Position numbers and translations under genes: made by a program. 64,000 nucleotides of DNA, taken from contig JAPPFJ010000007.1 in NCBI GenBank assembly GCA_028877215.1, positions 124,001 to 188,000 on the forward strand, written 5' to 3'. This document shows, piece after piece, positions 40,408-48,046 of the stretch (position 1 is the first letter of the stretch; each line of letters begins with the position of its first letter). This stretch comes from Gemmatimonadota bacterium (GTDB lineage: Bacteria > Latescibacterota > UBA2968 > GCA-2709665). The notes beneath the pieces are model-generated. The model was given only the letters and a program-made list of their open reading frames with translations, was not told where the DNA came from and made no database searches.

Positions 40408-41403
40408 TCAGGGCACCTCGACGTGATCGAATATCCGGCGGACGACGTCCTCCGAGTCGACCTCTTCCGCTTCGGCTTCGTACGTTACGATCACCCGATG
40501 GCGGAGAATGTCCAGGCCCATGGCTTTCACGTCCTCCGGCGTCACGTAACCCCTGCGCCTCAGGAAGGCGTGGGCCTTTGCCGCGCGCGTCAGAAAGATG
40601 GAGCCGCGCGGGGAACATCCATATTCGATCAGTTCGTTGAGATCCTGGATACCAGAGGCCGCCGGATCCCGGGTTGCCAGCATCAGGTTCACGATGTAGT
40701 CCTTGATCTTGTCGTCGACGTACACCCGGTCGACGACCCCCCGCGCCCGAATGATGTCTTCAGGCCGGACCACCGGGTTCGCGGCCGGGGGTTCACCGCC
40801 CTCCATCCTGTCGATGATCTCCCGTTCCTCTTCACGCCGCGGATAGGTGACGCGGACCTTCATCATGAAGCGGTCCACCTGCGCCTCGGGAAGGGGATAG
40901 GTTCCCTCCTGCTCTATGGGATTCTGAGTGGCAAGGACGAGAAACGGATCGTCCATGAGGAAGGTCCTGTCGCCGATGGTCACCTGGCGCTCCTGCATCG
41001 CCTCGAGCATTGCGCTCTGAACCTTGGCGGGCGCTCTGTTCACTTCGTCGGCGAGTACGAGTTGCGCGAAGACAGGCCCTTTTTTCGGTACGAATTCGCC
41101 TGTTGCCTGGTTGTAGATCATGGTGCCGATCAGGTCCGCGGGCAACAGATCGGGCGTGAACTGAATGCGGCTGAAAGAGGACTGGATTGCCCGCGCCATC
41201 GTGGTGATGGTTAACGTCTTTGCCAGACCGGGCACGCCTTCCAGCAACACGTGGCCGTTGCACAGCAACCCGATCAACAGCCGTTCAACCATGGGCTGCT
41301 GACCCACGATCACCCGGCCCACCTCGCCCGTGAGGCGCTGGACGAACGCGCTCTCACGTTCCACTTCATCGTTCAGTTGCTGGATATCGGCTGCGATCAT
41401 CAT
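40408..41403 (-). CDS. moxR: MoxR-family AAA+ ATPase
   Basis: The 331-residue protein has Walker A GVPGLAKT (56-63), Walker B LVLADE (115-120), sensor 1 LATQNPIEQEGTYPLPEAQ, and the C-terminal lid with CSPRGSIFLTRAAKAHAFLRRRGYVTPEDV. It is a MoxR/RavA-type chaperone ATPase. With DUF58, the gliding ABC proteins and the Bat proteins it forms a single closely packed cluster. Upstream is a hairpin (GCTGATT/AATCAGC, 41421-41437) close to the ribosome binding site. Confidence 0.93.
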   Translation of the reverse strand: MMIAADIQQLNDEVERESAFVQRLTGEVGRVIVGQQPMVERLLIGLLCNGHVLLEGVPGLAKTLTITTMARAIQSSFSRIQFTPDLLPADLIGTMIYNQATGEFVPKKGPVFAQLVLADEVNRAPAKVQSAMLEAMQERQVTIGDRTFLMDDPFLVLATQNPIEQEGTYPLPEAQVDRFMMKVRVTYPRREEEREIIDRMEGGEPPAANPVVRPEDIIRARGVVDRVYVDDKIKDYIVNLMLATRDPAASGIQDLNELIEYGCSPRGSIFLTRAAKAHAFLRRRGYVTPEDVKAMGLDILRHRVIVTYEAEAEEVDSEDVVRRIFDHVEVP

Positions 41404-41440
41404 CGATGTATCCTAAGACGCTGATTCGAAATCAGCTTCC

Positions 41441-41483
41441 AAAAGAACACCGGACGGTTTCCGTATACACCGATACCGTCCGG
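41441..41483 (-). terminator. Probable intrinsic terminator between lipoprotein gene and moxR
   Basis: On the minus strand CCGGACGGT (41475-41483) pairs with ACCGTCCGG (41450-41458) across a 16-base loop, followed by TGTTCTTTT. The stem is nine perfect pairs but the T-tract is interrupted. It would end transcription of the upstream TPR-lipoprotein gene and leave moxR to its own, unrecognised promoter. The rest of 41404-41614 shows no gene. Confidence 0.6.
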
Positions 41484-41614
41484 CCGGGTTGCGTTGACAG
41501 AATGTTGAGAAACCATGGCTCCACGGACTTGTTGACAGCCTGCAACGTTGAGTGAAGTCGGGTCGGGCGCGACGGCATGGATCTCATTCCGAACCTGTCA
41601 CATCCGTCCCAGAT

Positions 41615-42106
41615 TCAGTTCCCACCTGCGGCCGAAGTCGAATCGACAGGAAACCAATCCTCGGGCGACTTACCGAGATTCCGGATCGAAATGGTGGCAT
41701 CGTCATTCAGTTCAGACTTCGGGAACATATCGATGACCTTCTGATACGCTTCGCGGGCTTTTTCAAATTTACCCTGGAGGTCGTAGGCGTACCCGATCAT
41801 AAACTGGGCCTGATCGGCGTACCGGCTCTCCGGGAAACGCCGAACCAGCGTCTCATAAGTCCCGACGGCCTCGTCGAATTTGTGTCGATTCAGCTGCACG
41901 CGTGCAAGACCATGCAGCGCCAGGTCTGCCCTTGGATCATCCGGATAAAAATCCAGGAACTTCCTGAGATGTACTTCCGCCTGCGGATAGGTCGCCTGCT
42001 TGTGCGCCGCCGCCGCCCCTTTGGAAAACAACTCGTCCGCGGATTCGCGGGCGCACCCAACGATAAGGGAGGCCGCCAATCCCAGGACACACGTCCACCG
42101 GATCAT
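41615..42106 (-). CDS. TPR-repeat lipoprotein (BamD/YbgF-like)
   Basis: The 163-residue protein has a lipoprotein signal peptide with lipobox LIVGC ending at about residue 17, then TPR units including AEVHLRKFLDFYPDDPRADLALHGLARV, FDEAVGTYETLVRRFPESRYADQAQFMIGYAYDLQGKFEKAREAYQKVID. The FP.S..A.. spacing is that of the Bam/Tol accessory type (BamD, CpoB/YbgF). At 163 residues it is much shorter than BamD, so a role in outer-membrane assembly is a guess. A promoter lies about 275 bases upstream. Confidence 0.75.
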   Translation of the reverse strand: MIRWTCVLGLAASLIVGCARESADELFSKGAAAAHKQATYPQAEVHLRKFLDFYPDDPRADLALHGLARVQLNRHKFDEAVGTYETLVRRFPESRYADQAQFMIGYAYDLQGKFEKAREAYQKVIDMFPKSELNDDATISIRNLGKSPEDWFPVDSTSAAGGN

Positions 42107-42468
42107 TCTGAAATTCCGCTCCTTTCTAATAAGACAACACTTCAACCGAACCCGAGTTCCGAAATTCTCAACGACGTATTCAGGGGTCACCCGCGTTCCG
42201 CCGTGCATCGAAAGCACGCGTCTCAGTGCGCCATGGTGTCGGTCTTGACACCAGATCCAACCGCACCCGACAGAAGTCCTCCGGAATGAGATCACCGCTT
42301 CCGCCCTTCCCACAATTGAAAGCGGATATTTATATCTTCTTTATTTTAATGAGGATAATTCGAAGAACAGGCGGAACGCAAATCTACAGGATTGCGCATC
42401 GGGAGTCAAGCATTTTTTGCTTGAAGTCCGGCGCAATCGCGGCACGGCACTCAGATGAGCGAGGTACC
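42107..42468. other. Intergenic region with one promoter
   Basis: This 362-base gap holds no convincing gene. Its AT-rich middle (42330-42360) and the promoter at 42381-42409 point to a leader of roughly 265 bases for the TPR-lipoprotein gene. A second, weaker TATAAA-like element lies at about 42325-42335 on the minus strand. A palindrome (TGAGGTACCTC type) lies near 42463. Confidence 0.6.
42381..42409 (-). promoter_or_regulatory. Sigma-70-like promoter of the TPR-lipoprotein gene
   Basis: The minus strand has TTGACT (42404-42409), a 17-base spacer and TAGATT (42381-42386). Five of six and four of six consensus positions match. It overlaps one arm of a CAAGCA/TGCTTG hairpin. It would fire into the gene at 41615-42106 after a long untranslated leader. 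Confidence 0.6.
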
Positions 42469-43530
42469 TCAAACAGGCACATCCACGACGTATATCTGGC
42501 TGACGCCCGTCCGGTCCGAAGTATAAATGACCCGTTTCCCGTCGGGACTGAACGACGGGTGCGGGTGAGACCACTGAGGCCCGTATGTTTCGGGACGCGT
42601 CTTGCGGTCATCCTCGGGGACCGTTTTCGCCCACTGCGATCCACCGTTCGAGCTGCCGGGAAAGCACAATGTCTCGTGATTGCCGGTCTTCGGATCGATC
42701 AGCTGCAACCCGACGTCGGGACAGGTGGTGTCGCACACGATGAGGGAGCCGTCAGCACGGGGCGACGGGTGCCAGGCGTTAAAGGAAGCGATTGTCCGGT
42801 CTTCGTCCTCCCCCGCCCTGATTCCCCGCAGGGCGTATGGCCAATGCACGAACATCACCTCATCGGAATGCCCCAGAAACGTCTCGTGCGTGATCCAGAC
42901 CGACCTGTCGTGGGCAAACAGCGCACGTTCAGCGCTCCCGTCAATCCTTACCTCCCACATGCGCTGATTCACGTCGCTCGAGTACAGGATGAGGTCCGGG
43001 TCGACCGGGCAGACCTGAACGTGGCCGACGGCGCGGGGCGGTTCACGCACCACGCGGAATCCGGACCCGTCGGTCTCCACCGCGACCACCGCCGATGCTC
43101 CGTCCCGGTGCAGCGAGGTCACGAGGCGCGCGCCATCTGACGAGAGACTGCACCCACCCGCGCTGCCGCTGCCGAAGTCGGCCAGAACCGACTCCTCGAG
43201 CGTGTCTATGTCTACGGCGCGTACCTGCCCGCCCGCATTGTAGAATACCCTCTGCCCGTCTCGCGACGGGCAGGCGGCGAAGCCTCCGAACCCTTCGGTA
43301 TCGGTCAACTGCGTGATCGTTCCGGCGGCATCGTCCATTTTGAAGAGGTCGGGTTTCCCGCAGCGATACGAGGTAAATACAATGGTCTTTCCGTCCGGCG
43401 TCCAGGACGGGTTCGAAAAGTACAGATTGTGACTGATGGCGGGATGGTCCGTCATCTGACGGATCGATGCACCCGTTCTCTCGTCCGTCAATCTTCTCGT
43501 CTCGGAAGCGAATGTACGTCCTTTGCCCAT
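42469..43530 (-). CDS. Oligogalacturonate lyase-like (PL22-type) beta-propeller
   Basis: The 353-residue protein opens with GKGRTF..ETRRLTDERTGA..RQMTDHPAISHNLYF and has repeats of the propeller type (WTPDGKTIVFTSYRCG, SRDGQRVFY, SPDGKRVIYTSDRTG). Near the end is QWSHPH with Q319, H322 and H324 in the spacing of the manganese ligands known for PL22 lyases, and an upstream THETFLGHSDE supplies a further histidine. It has no signal peptide, fitting a cytoplasmic lyase that cleaves imported pectin oligomers. It is shorter than typical PL22 (about 388) but the catalytic end is complete. TolB-like propeller of unknown function is the alternative. It follows the Gfo/Idh/MocA gene by 38 bases. Confidence 0.78.
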   Translation of the reverse strand: MGKGRTFASETRRLTDERTGASIRQMTDHPAISHNLYFSNPSWTPDGKTIVFTSYRCGKPDLFKMDDAAGTITQLTDTEGFGGFAACPSRDGQRVFYNAGGQVRAVDIDTLEESVLADFGSGSAGGCSLSSDGARLVTSLHRDGASAVVAVETDGSGFRVVREPPRAVGHVQVCPVDPDLILYSSDVNQRMWEVRIDGSAERALFAHDRSVWITHETFLGHSDEVMFVHWPYALRGIRAGEDEDRTIASFNAWHPSPRADGSLIVCDTTCPDVGLQLIDPKTGNHETLCFPGSSNGGSQWAKTVPEDDRKTRPETYGPQWSHPHPSFSPDGKRVIYTSDRTGVSQIYVVDVPV

Positions 43531-43568
43531 TAGGGAATCTCCGAAACCTGGCGTTTCCGGGGAACTGA

Positions 43569-44768
43569 CTACCGCTTCGGAAAGAACACGTCCACGCACG
43601 CATCCACGTCGAACGGATCGACAGCATATTCTCGCTCGAATCGTTCAAGCAGGTCCGTTTCCCGCGACGTGGGTTCCCGCAATGGCAGGTCCACCGGCTT
43701 CCCTCCCAGCCGCCCGGATTCGGCCACCGCCAGTTCGATCTCGATGTCCTTCCGCGCCCTGTATCCATCATATCGCGTCGGCAGGTCGTCCAGTACCGCC
43801 CTTGCAATACTGTCCATCTCCTCCACGATCGCCAACCCGCGAGGAGACGTCCGGTATTGCGGCCACGGATTCCGCCAAACGAGCGGCGGGTCGGTCTCCA
43901 CCACCATCCGGTCCAGCACCTGCATCCCGTCCAATTCGCGCGTTTGCGTCCTGATCGAACAGACGGTTGCGCGGCCGCCGCTCAGCCGCTGTGCTTCCGT
44001 GGTGGTATGCACGTCATCCTCGACAATGGTTCCGGTGGTGCCGTCGACCTGAAACAACGTCTGGCTCTTGCGACCGAGGGCCCTGCCGTGATACATGGAA
44101 GAGTAGGACATCACGGCCAGCGCGCCGTTCGCGAATTCGACCAGGTCCATCGTCCAGGATTCGGTTTCGTATTGACGAATGTCGCTTACGTTCACCCTGG
44201 GAATCGGTGAATTCATCGCCAGGCCGGTGACGCGCACGGCCTCGGAATCGCACGCCATCGCCCGGACGTTGCTCACGATGTGGTAGCCACCGGTCTGAAA
44301 GAGGGAGAACACCCGCAGGACGTCCCCGATGTGCCCGGCCTCGATCGCCATGCGCTTCATCAGATGCATGGGTTCCCGGCAGAACTGCTCGGCCACCTCC
44401 AGCCTCACCCCGCCGCGTTCGACCGCCCGGAGGAGAACGTCGGCAGTCTGCAGCGTTGGTGAGATCGGGGTTTCCACGATCAGACTCACGCCCCGCTCAG
44501 CCAGGTACGCGCCGACGGCGTGGTGGGAATCGGCGGGCGTACTGATTGCCGCGACGTCGAGGTCTTCGTTCGCCGCCAGGTCCTGGACCCGCGAATAGGC
44601 GGGGACACCGTATTCCGCGCCGACCGACCGCGCCTTCGCTTCATCCACGTCGCACACGGCCGCCAGTTCGAACACGTCCGACATCATGCGGATCACAGGC
44701 AGCCGCACGCCCAGTCCCCGGCTGCCGCATCCCACCTGTGCGATCCTGAGTTTGCGGTTATCCGACAC
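43569..44768 (-). CDS. Gfo/Idh/MocA-family oxidoreductase with altered EKP motif
   Basis: The 399-residue protein has an N-terminal Rossmann domain with GCGSRGLG (13-20), ending in the motif normally EKP. Here it reads VETP, so the lysine (position 100) that usually anchors the cofactor is Thr. The C-terminal alpha/beta domain contains the substrate-facing QTGGYHIVSN and ESWTMDLVEFANGALAVMSYSSMYH. The gene starts with GTG preceded by AGGA. It probably modifies sugars or uronates alongside the adjacent lyase. With the key Lys missing, catalysis may differ. Confidence 0.85.
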   Translation of the reverse strand: MSDNRKLRIAQVGCGSRGLGVRLPVIRMMSDVFELAAVCDVDEAKARSVGAEYGVPAYSRVQDLAANEDLDVAAISTPADSHHAVGAYLAERGVSLIVETPISPTLQTADVLLRAVERGGVRLEVAEQFCREPMHLMKRMAIEAGHIGDVLRVFSLFQTGGYHIVSNVRAMACDSEAVRVTGLAMNSPIPRVNVSDIRQYETESWTMDLVEFANGALAVMSYSSMYHGRALGRKSQTLFQVDGTTGTIVEDDVHTTTEAQRLSGGRATVCSIRTQTRELDGMQVLDRMVVETDPPLVWRNPWPQYRTSPRGLAIVEEMDSIARAVLDDLPTRYDGYRARKDIEIELAVAESGRLGGKPVDLPLREPTSRETDLLERFEREYAVDPFDVDACVDVFFPKR

Positions 44769-44868
44769 GGTCGTCCTTGGTTTGATTAATTACCGTATGC
44801 TGAATCGGCAGGTCCGGATTCACGACTCTGCCGTTCGCACCGGAAATTGTCTGGCGTAGAGTGCCCGG

Positions 44869-46911
44869 TCAGTTTCGGAACAGACTAAACCAGCGACTCG
44901 GACGCTTCACCCGCCGGTTCAGGAACGATTCCAGCCGGTCGCGTTTCAGTACGATCTGGTCCGCAACGCTGGCGGTATCGTCCAGGATCCAGTCCGGAAT
45001 GTCGCTTTTCATCCGGCTCGATGCCATAATGTCCGCCGCAATGATAACCGTGTCCCCAGTGAGCGTCCAACTGCCGGATGGCGGCTTGCGTTCGCGACTG
45101 TATTTGTCAAAGTGCAGCAGGTTCGCGAGTATGAGGCGAGGCCTTTCAAATGCCCGTTCCTGATACTCACTTAAGGTCATCGGAGAACACCAGGCGGGCA
45201 TTTCGATGCCTGGAGGCAGGTTCTCCTGGAAGATACGGCACAGGACAGATGATGACAGCTCAAGTGCGTCCACTTCATCGCCTTCCCTACCTCCAGACTT
45301 GAGCAGTTCATCCATTTCCGATAGCATATGCTTCAGATACGACTGGTAGAGCTCAGTACTCAGCCTTTCGCGAATAGATGCGACTGACCGCTGGAGTCTT
45401 CGCCGGGCCGTGGGATCGTCACCCGGCAAAGACGTCCTCGTATAGATCATGAGACATCGCTTTACGATTTCCGGAAGAAAGCTTCGAGCATCGGCATTCA
45501 TGGAAAGCGCAAAACACGGGTACTCAGAATAGGTGATGGTCTCATCTTTGATAATTTCGGGAGCGTGCCGGCTGAATCGGTCGCGCGTTACGTCATCGAA
45601 GACCACCGGAAATCGCCTATAGGATTCCTGCAACCCACGAAGGTTGCTTCGCGTGAAATACTGCGTCTCGACGATTCGGGGGTGAGAAAACATCGACGCC
45701 ATCAGCGTTTCGATCAGGCTGCTCTTACCGCAGTTGCTTTGCCCGTAGAGTACCGCGAACATCGGCTGGTCGAAGCTGAAACGACTCCGCCGTAGAGCGG
45801 CATTTCGCAAGTCGCACATAAATGGCGAGAAATAGAACCAGCACATAAATGTGAAGTAATCGCGCTGCAATCGGTCAATGTCACCAACAAAGCCATTCTC
45901 ATAATTGCCGAAGAACTCTAACCACGCGTCGACGTCACTACTGACTTGAGACGGGTCAATGTCAAGGCTGAGTTCCTGGCCAGACAGCGAGAAGACACCT
46001 CCGTTGCATGACAGGTACGTTTTTGGTCCCTCATTATCATGGGTGGACGTGCGAATTCGCGTCATCTGCCTGACGATCGACGACGTGAACTTGATTATAC
46101 CCTTTCTGTCCGGCCGGAGGTCGGCCAGGGCTTGCCTGCGAGCCGGCTTGATACGTTCAACCTGCGTCAGGACTCGAGGCACGCTGTATTCGGGCTCGCC
46201 ATCCTCTTCGAACGGCACGAAAATCGACACGCCGTTATTACTGCTTTCAGCCTCCTTTAGTACAGGTGTCTCTTCTATTGGCAGAAGTTCCGCCGGAATG
46301 GGCTGTTTACGCAGTGGTACTCTGCTCGAAGCGATGTCGCGAACCGCGTCATATTGCCGACGATAATGGTCCCACGCAACGTCATCGTTGTCGAACGCGA
46401 TCAATGTTTCGGCCTGCCGCCCCGAGAACGCCGTCTCCGAAAGGTTGGCCGAGCCAACAACGACCCGATGCAGTCCCGCCCGTTTCAGAAGGTAGATCTT
46501 GGCGTGCGCGATCGTGTCCTTGACGACAAAAAAACGGGCGGATTCATCCACAGCACGATCATAGATGAATTTCTTCCGTTCTTCGGACAGACCCTTGATA
46601 CCCACGAAGCCTTTGTTCAGCTTTTCGTCCACGACGGCCTGGAACCCAAGCAGATCGGCAGCGTCGCGTGGCAGGATGCCGCTGTGACCGAAAATGCATT
46701 CGAAATCCTCGTAGTCGTAGTCCCTCAGCAGCCTCATAATCATCGGTATGCTCGGCGTATACGTCAGCGCACGCATCGATGTGAAGCCCCCGAACAGGGA
46801 GTCCCTGTGGAATCTCTCCGAGCCGCTGGCGCTCGCGTAGACGACGTCCAGTCCCTCACTTTGCGTGCGAGCGTGTGGATCATCGAGAGCGAGGTTTTGT
46901 TGGGATTCCAT
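44869..46911 (-). CDS. Phospholipase-D-like nuclease fused to P-loop ATPase
   Basis: This 680-residue protein has two visible parts. Residues about 40-200 form a phospholipase-D-superfamily domain with a single HKD set: H136, K138, GSAN (N156) and E168, the pattern of NgoFVII/BfiI-type nucleases that act as dimers. Residues about 350-500 form an ATPase with P-loop GQSNCGKSS (390-398), Walker B VVFDD (436-440) and LSMNADARSFLPEIVKR, recalling SF3-like or DUF5906-type helicase cores. About 180 residues follow without a known domain. No transmembrane segment is visible. A 63-residue gene precedes it by 12 bases. Nuclease plus NTPase suggests DNA-targeting defence or mobile-element function; no family is recognised. 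Confidence 0.7.
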   Translation of the reverse strand: MESQQNLALDDPHARTQSEGLDVVYASASGSERFHRDSLFGGFTSMRALTYTPSIPMIMRLLRDYDYEDFECIFGHSGILPRDAADLLGFQAVVDEKLNKGFVGIKGLSEERKKFIYDRAVDESARFFVVKDTIAHAKIYLLKRAGLHRVVVGSANLSETAFSGRQAETLIAFDNDDVAWDHYRRQYDAVRDIASSRVPLRKQPIPAELLPIEETPVLKEAESSNNGVSIFVPFEEDGEPEYSVPRVLTQVERIKPARRQALADLRPDRKGIIKFTSSIVRQMTRIRTSTHDNEGPKTYLSCNGGVFSLSGQELSLDIDPSQVSSDVDAWLEFFGNYENGFVGDIDRLQRDYFTFMCWFYFSPFMCDLRNAALRRSRFSFDQPMFAVLYGQSNCGKSSLIETLMASMFSHPRIVETQYFTRSNLRGLQESYRRFPVVFDDVTRDRFSRHAPEIIKDETITYSEYPCFALSMNADARSFLPEIVKRCLMIYTRTSLPGDDPTARRRLQRSVASIRERLSTELYQSYLKHMLSEMDELLKSGGREGDEVDALELSSSVLCRIFQENLPPGIEMPAWCSPMTLSEYQERAFERPRLILANLLHFDKYSRERKPPSGSWTLTGDTVIIAADIMASSRMKSDIPDWILDDTASVADQIVLKRDRLESFLNRRVKRPSRWFSLFRN

Positions 46912-46923
46912 TTCTTGAGGTTT

Positions 46924-47115
46924 TCAGTTTAAGGGCTGTGCGATCGTTCGTCTCGGTCTACGCTTCGGATTACGGGACGGGAAGCTCACTAACTTTCTGC
47001 CACGCAGGCTCTGGCGCTTGAGAATGTCATGGAATATGGCATTCTGGTCATGATTGAACTGCGCTGCATATTCCTCACGCAGTATCTTCGTCTCTTCAAC
47101 GATCGGATCGCACAT
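46924..47115 (-). CDS. Small conserved-type protein beside the PLD-ATPase
   Basis: The 63-residue protein starts MCDPIVEETKILREEYAAQF and continues NHDQNAIFHDILKRQSLRG with a basic C-terminus. The D-PI-V-E-E-x-R/K-x-x-R/x-E-x-A-A-x-F-N-x-D pattern is one I recall from short hypothetical proteins common near toxin-antitoxin genes in environmental bacteria. Start chosen at the ATG with GGAG eight bases upstream. It ends 12 bases before the PLD-ATPase start, so the two are likely one operon. Its activity is unknown. Confidence 0.6.
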   Translation of the reverse strand: MCDPIVEETKILREEYAAQFNHDQNAIFHDILKRQSLRGRKLVSFPSRNPKRRPRRTIAQPLN

Positions 47116-47231
47116 CTTTGGAGCTCCATCAATTCTCACGGGGTACAGATTGTCGGTGGCTCATAATCGCGGTTCCGACAAACGGTTTCGATATCTGACC
47201 GTATTGCTGCGTTGGCGACGTTGTACTTTCG

Positions 47232-47450
47232 CTAAATCGCGATGACCCTTGTCGCGCCTTTGTTCTCCGGCCAGTTGATATGAATACTCACCTCACAATT
47301 CAGGCGCTCGAGGAACCGCATCAGCCGTTCGACGCTGTAATACCTTAACTTGCCGCGCTTGAGCCTGGAGATCTCAGGCTGCTTCACGCCAATAATCCTT
47401 GCGGCCTTTGTCTGAGTCAGCCTCCGAGTCAGCGAAACATTCGATTCACT
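47232..47450 (-). pseudogene. 5'-truncated XRE/HigA-type antitoxin remnant
   Basis: An open frame of 72 codons runs from just inside the protease stop to TAG at 47232-47234 with no normal start codon at its beginning. It reads RRLTQTKAARIIGVKQPEISRLKRGKL and SVERLMRFLERLNCEVSI, the helix-turn-helix and tail of XRE antitoxins that partner HigB/RelE-type toxins. The first 25-30 residues of such proteins are missing and no toxin gene is next to it. It is a remnant, or an N-terminally shortened protein starting from the GTG inside. The gap 47116-47231 holds no gene. Confidence 0.7.
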
Positions 47451-47808
47451 TCAACAAAATCGCCGGTAACCGTTTCAACTCCTGGTTGCGCGGATCCACC
47501 TCGAAACCACCTGATTCAAGTGCCGTCACGCCAAGCAGCGGTTCCGCACCATCCTCGCCGTATACGATGGTGCCGCCCACGACCTCTCCCTCGAATTCCA
47601 GGTCGGCGGTGGTGATCTCCAGACTGATGCCGGTCCCATCCGCGAGGGTGTGCTCGCGACTGCCTTTCGGCTTAAGTCCGATCGCTTCCAACCGAGCCCT
47701 GGGCACGAGCGAGTCGAACGCGCCAGTGTCCACCAGGAATGTTCCGGTCCAGCTTCGCTGCAGATCGGCAGGATTTCGAATCGTTACGTCAACGTACGTC
47801 GCGCCCAT
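47446..47808 (-). CDS. Retropepsin-like (clan AA) aspartic protease
   Basis: The 120-residue protein is a single-domain aspartic protease of the retroviral type, needing a dimer for activity. It has the catalytic LVDTGAFDSLVP with D27-T28-G29, hydrophobic strands, and the C-terminal PLLGVTALESGGFEVDP element. There is no signal peptide or membrane segment. Its stop overlaps the antitoxin remnant. Bacterial single-domain retropepsins of this size are widespread near accessory genes, with poorly known targets. Confidence 0.8.
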   Translation of the reverse strand: MGATYVDVTIRNPADLQRSWTGTFLVDTGAFDSLVPRARLEAIGLKPKGSREHTLADGTGISLEITTADLEFEGEVVGGTIVYGEDGAEPLLGVTALESGGFEVDPRNQELKRLPAILLK

Positions 47809-47846
47809 CGTGTCACTCCTTTCGGCTTGTCCAGCACTCAGATAAT

Positions 47847-48006
47847 CAGCCCGTTGAAAAAGCCCATCCGGGCTACGGCCGGCCCTTGCGATCGAAATAC
47901 TGCGTTGCGCGCCCTCGCCGAATCGCTCGATGGGACTCGGTTGCGCGCCTTGTCTTCGGCCGCAATGGCTCGGCCTCGCCTGCAGAGCGACTTTATCAAC
48001 GGACTG
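47847..48006. repeat. MITE-like palindromic-ended repeat, copy 3
   Basis: The left end CAGCCCGTTGAAAAAGCCC and the right end (minus strand) CAGTCCGTTGATAAAGTCGC match over about 18 bases as terminal inverted repeats, 15 identical. The interior aligns to copy 2 over its whole length except for one block. It sits between the retropepsin gene and the ABC binding-protein gene. The region 47809-48046 contains no other feature. Confidence 0.78.
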
Positions 48007-48046
48007 TTAATATCGCCGAAAAGGACGCTGCAAACAATGTGCCAAT

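Noticed and set aside
47847..48006. Repeat read as a small coding gene
   Set aside because: Short frames cross it (including MGFFNGL-type starts), but all three copies give the same peptide fragments only because they are repeats. No shared full frame exists.
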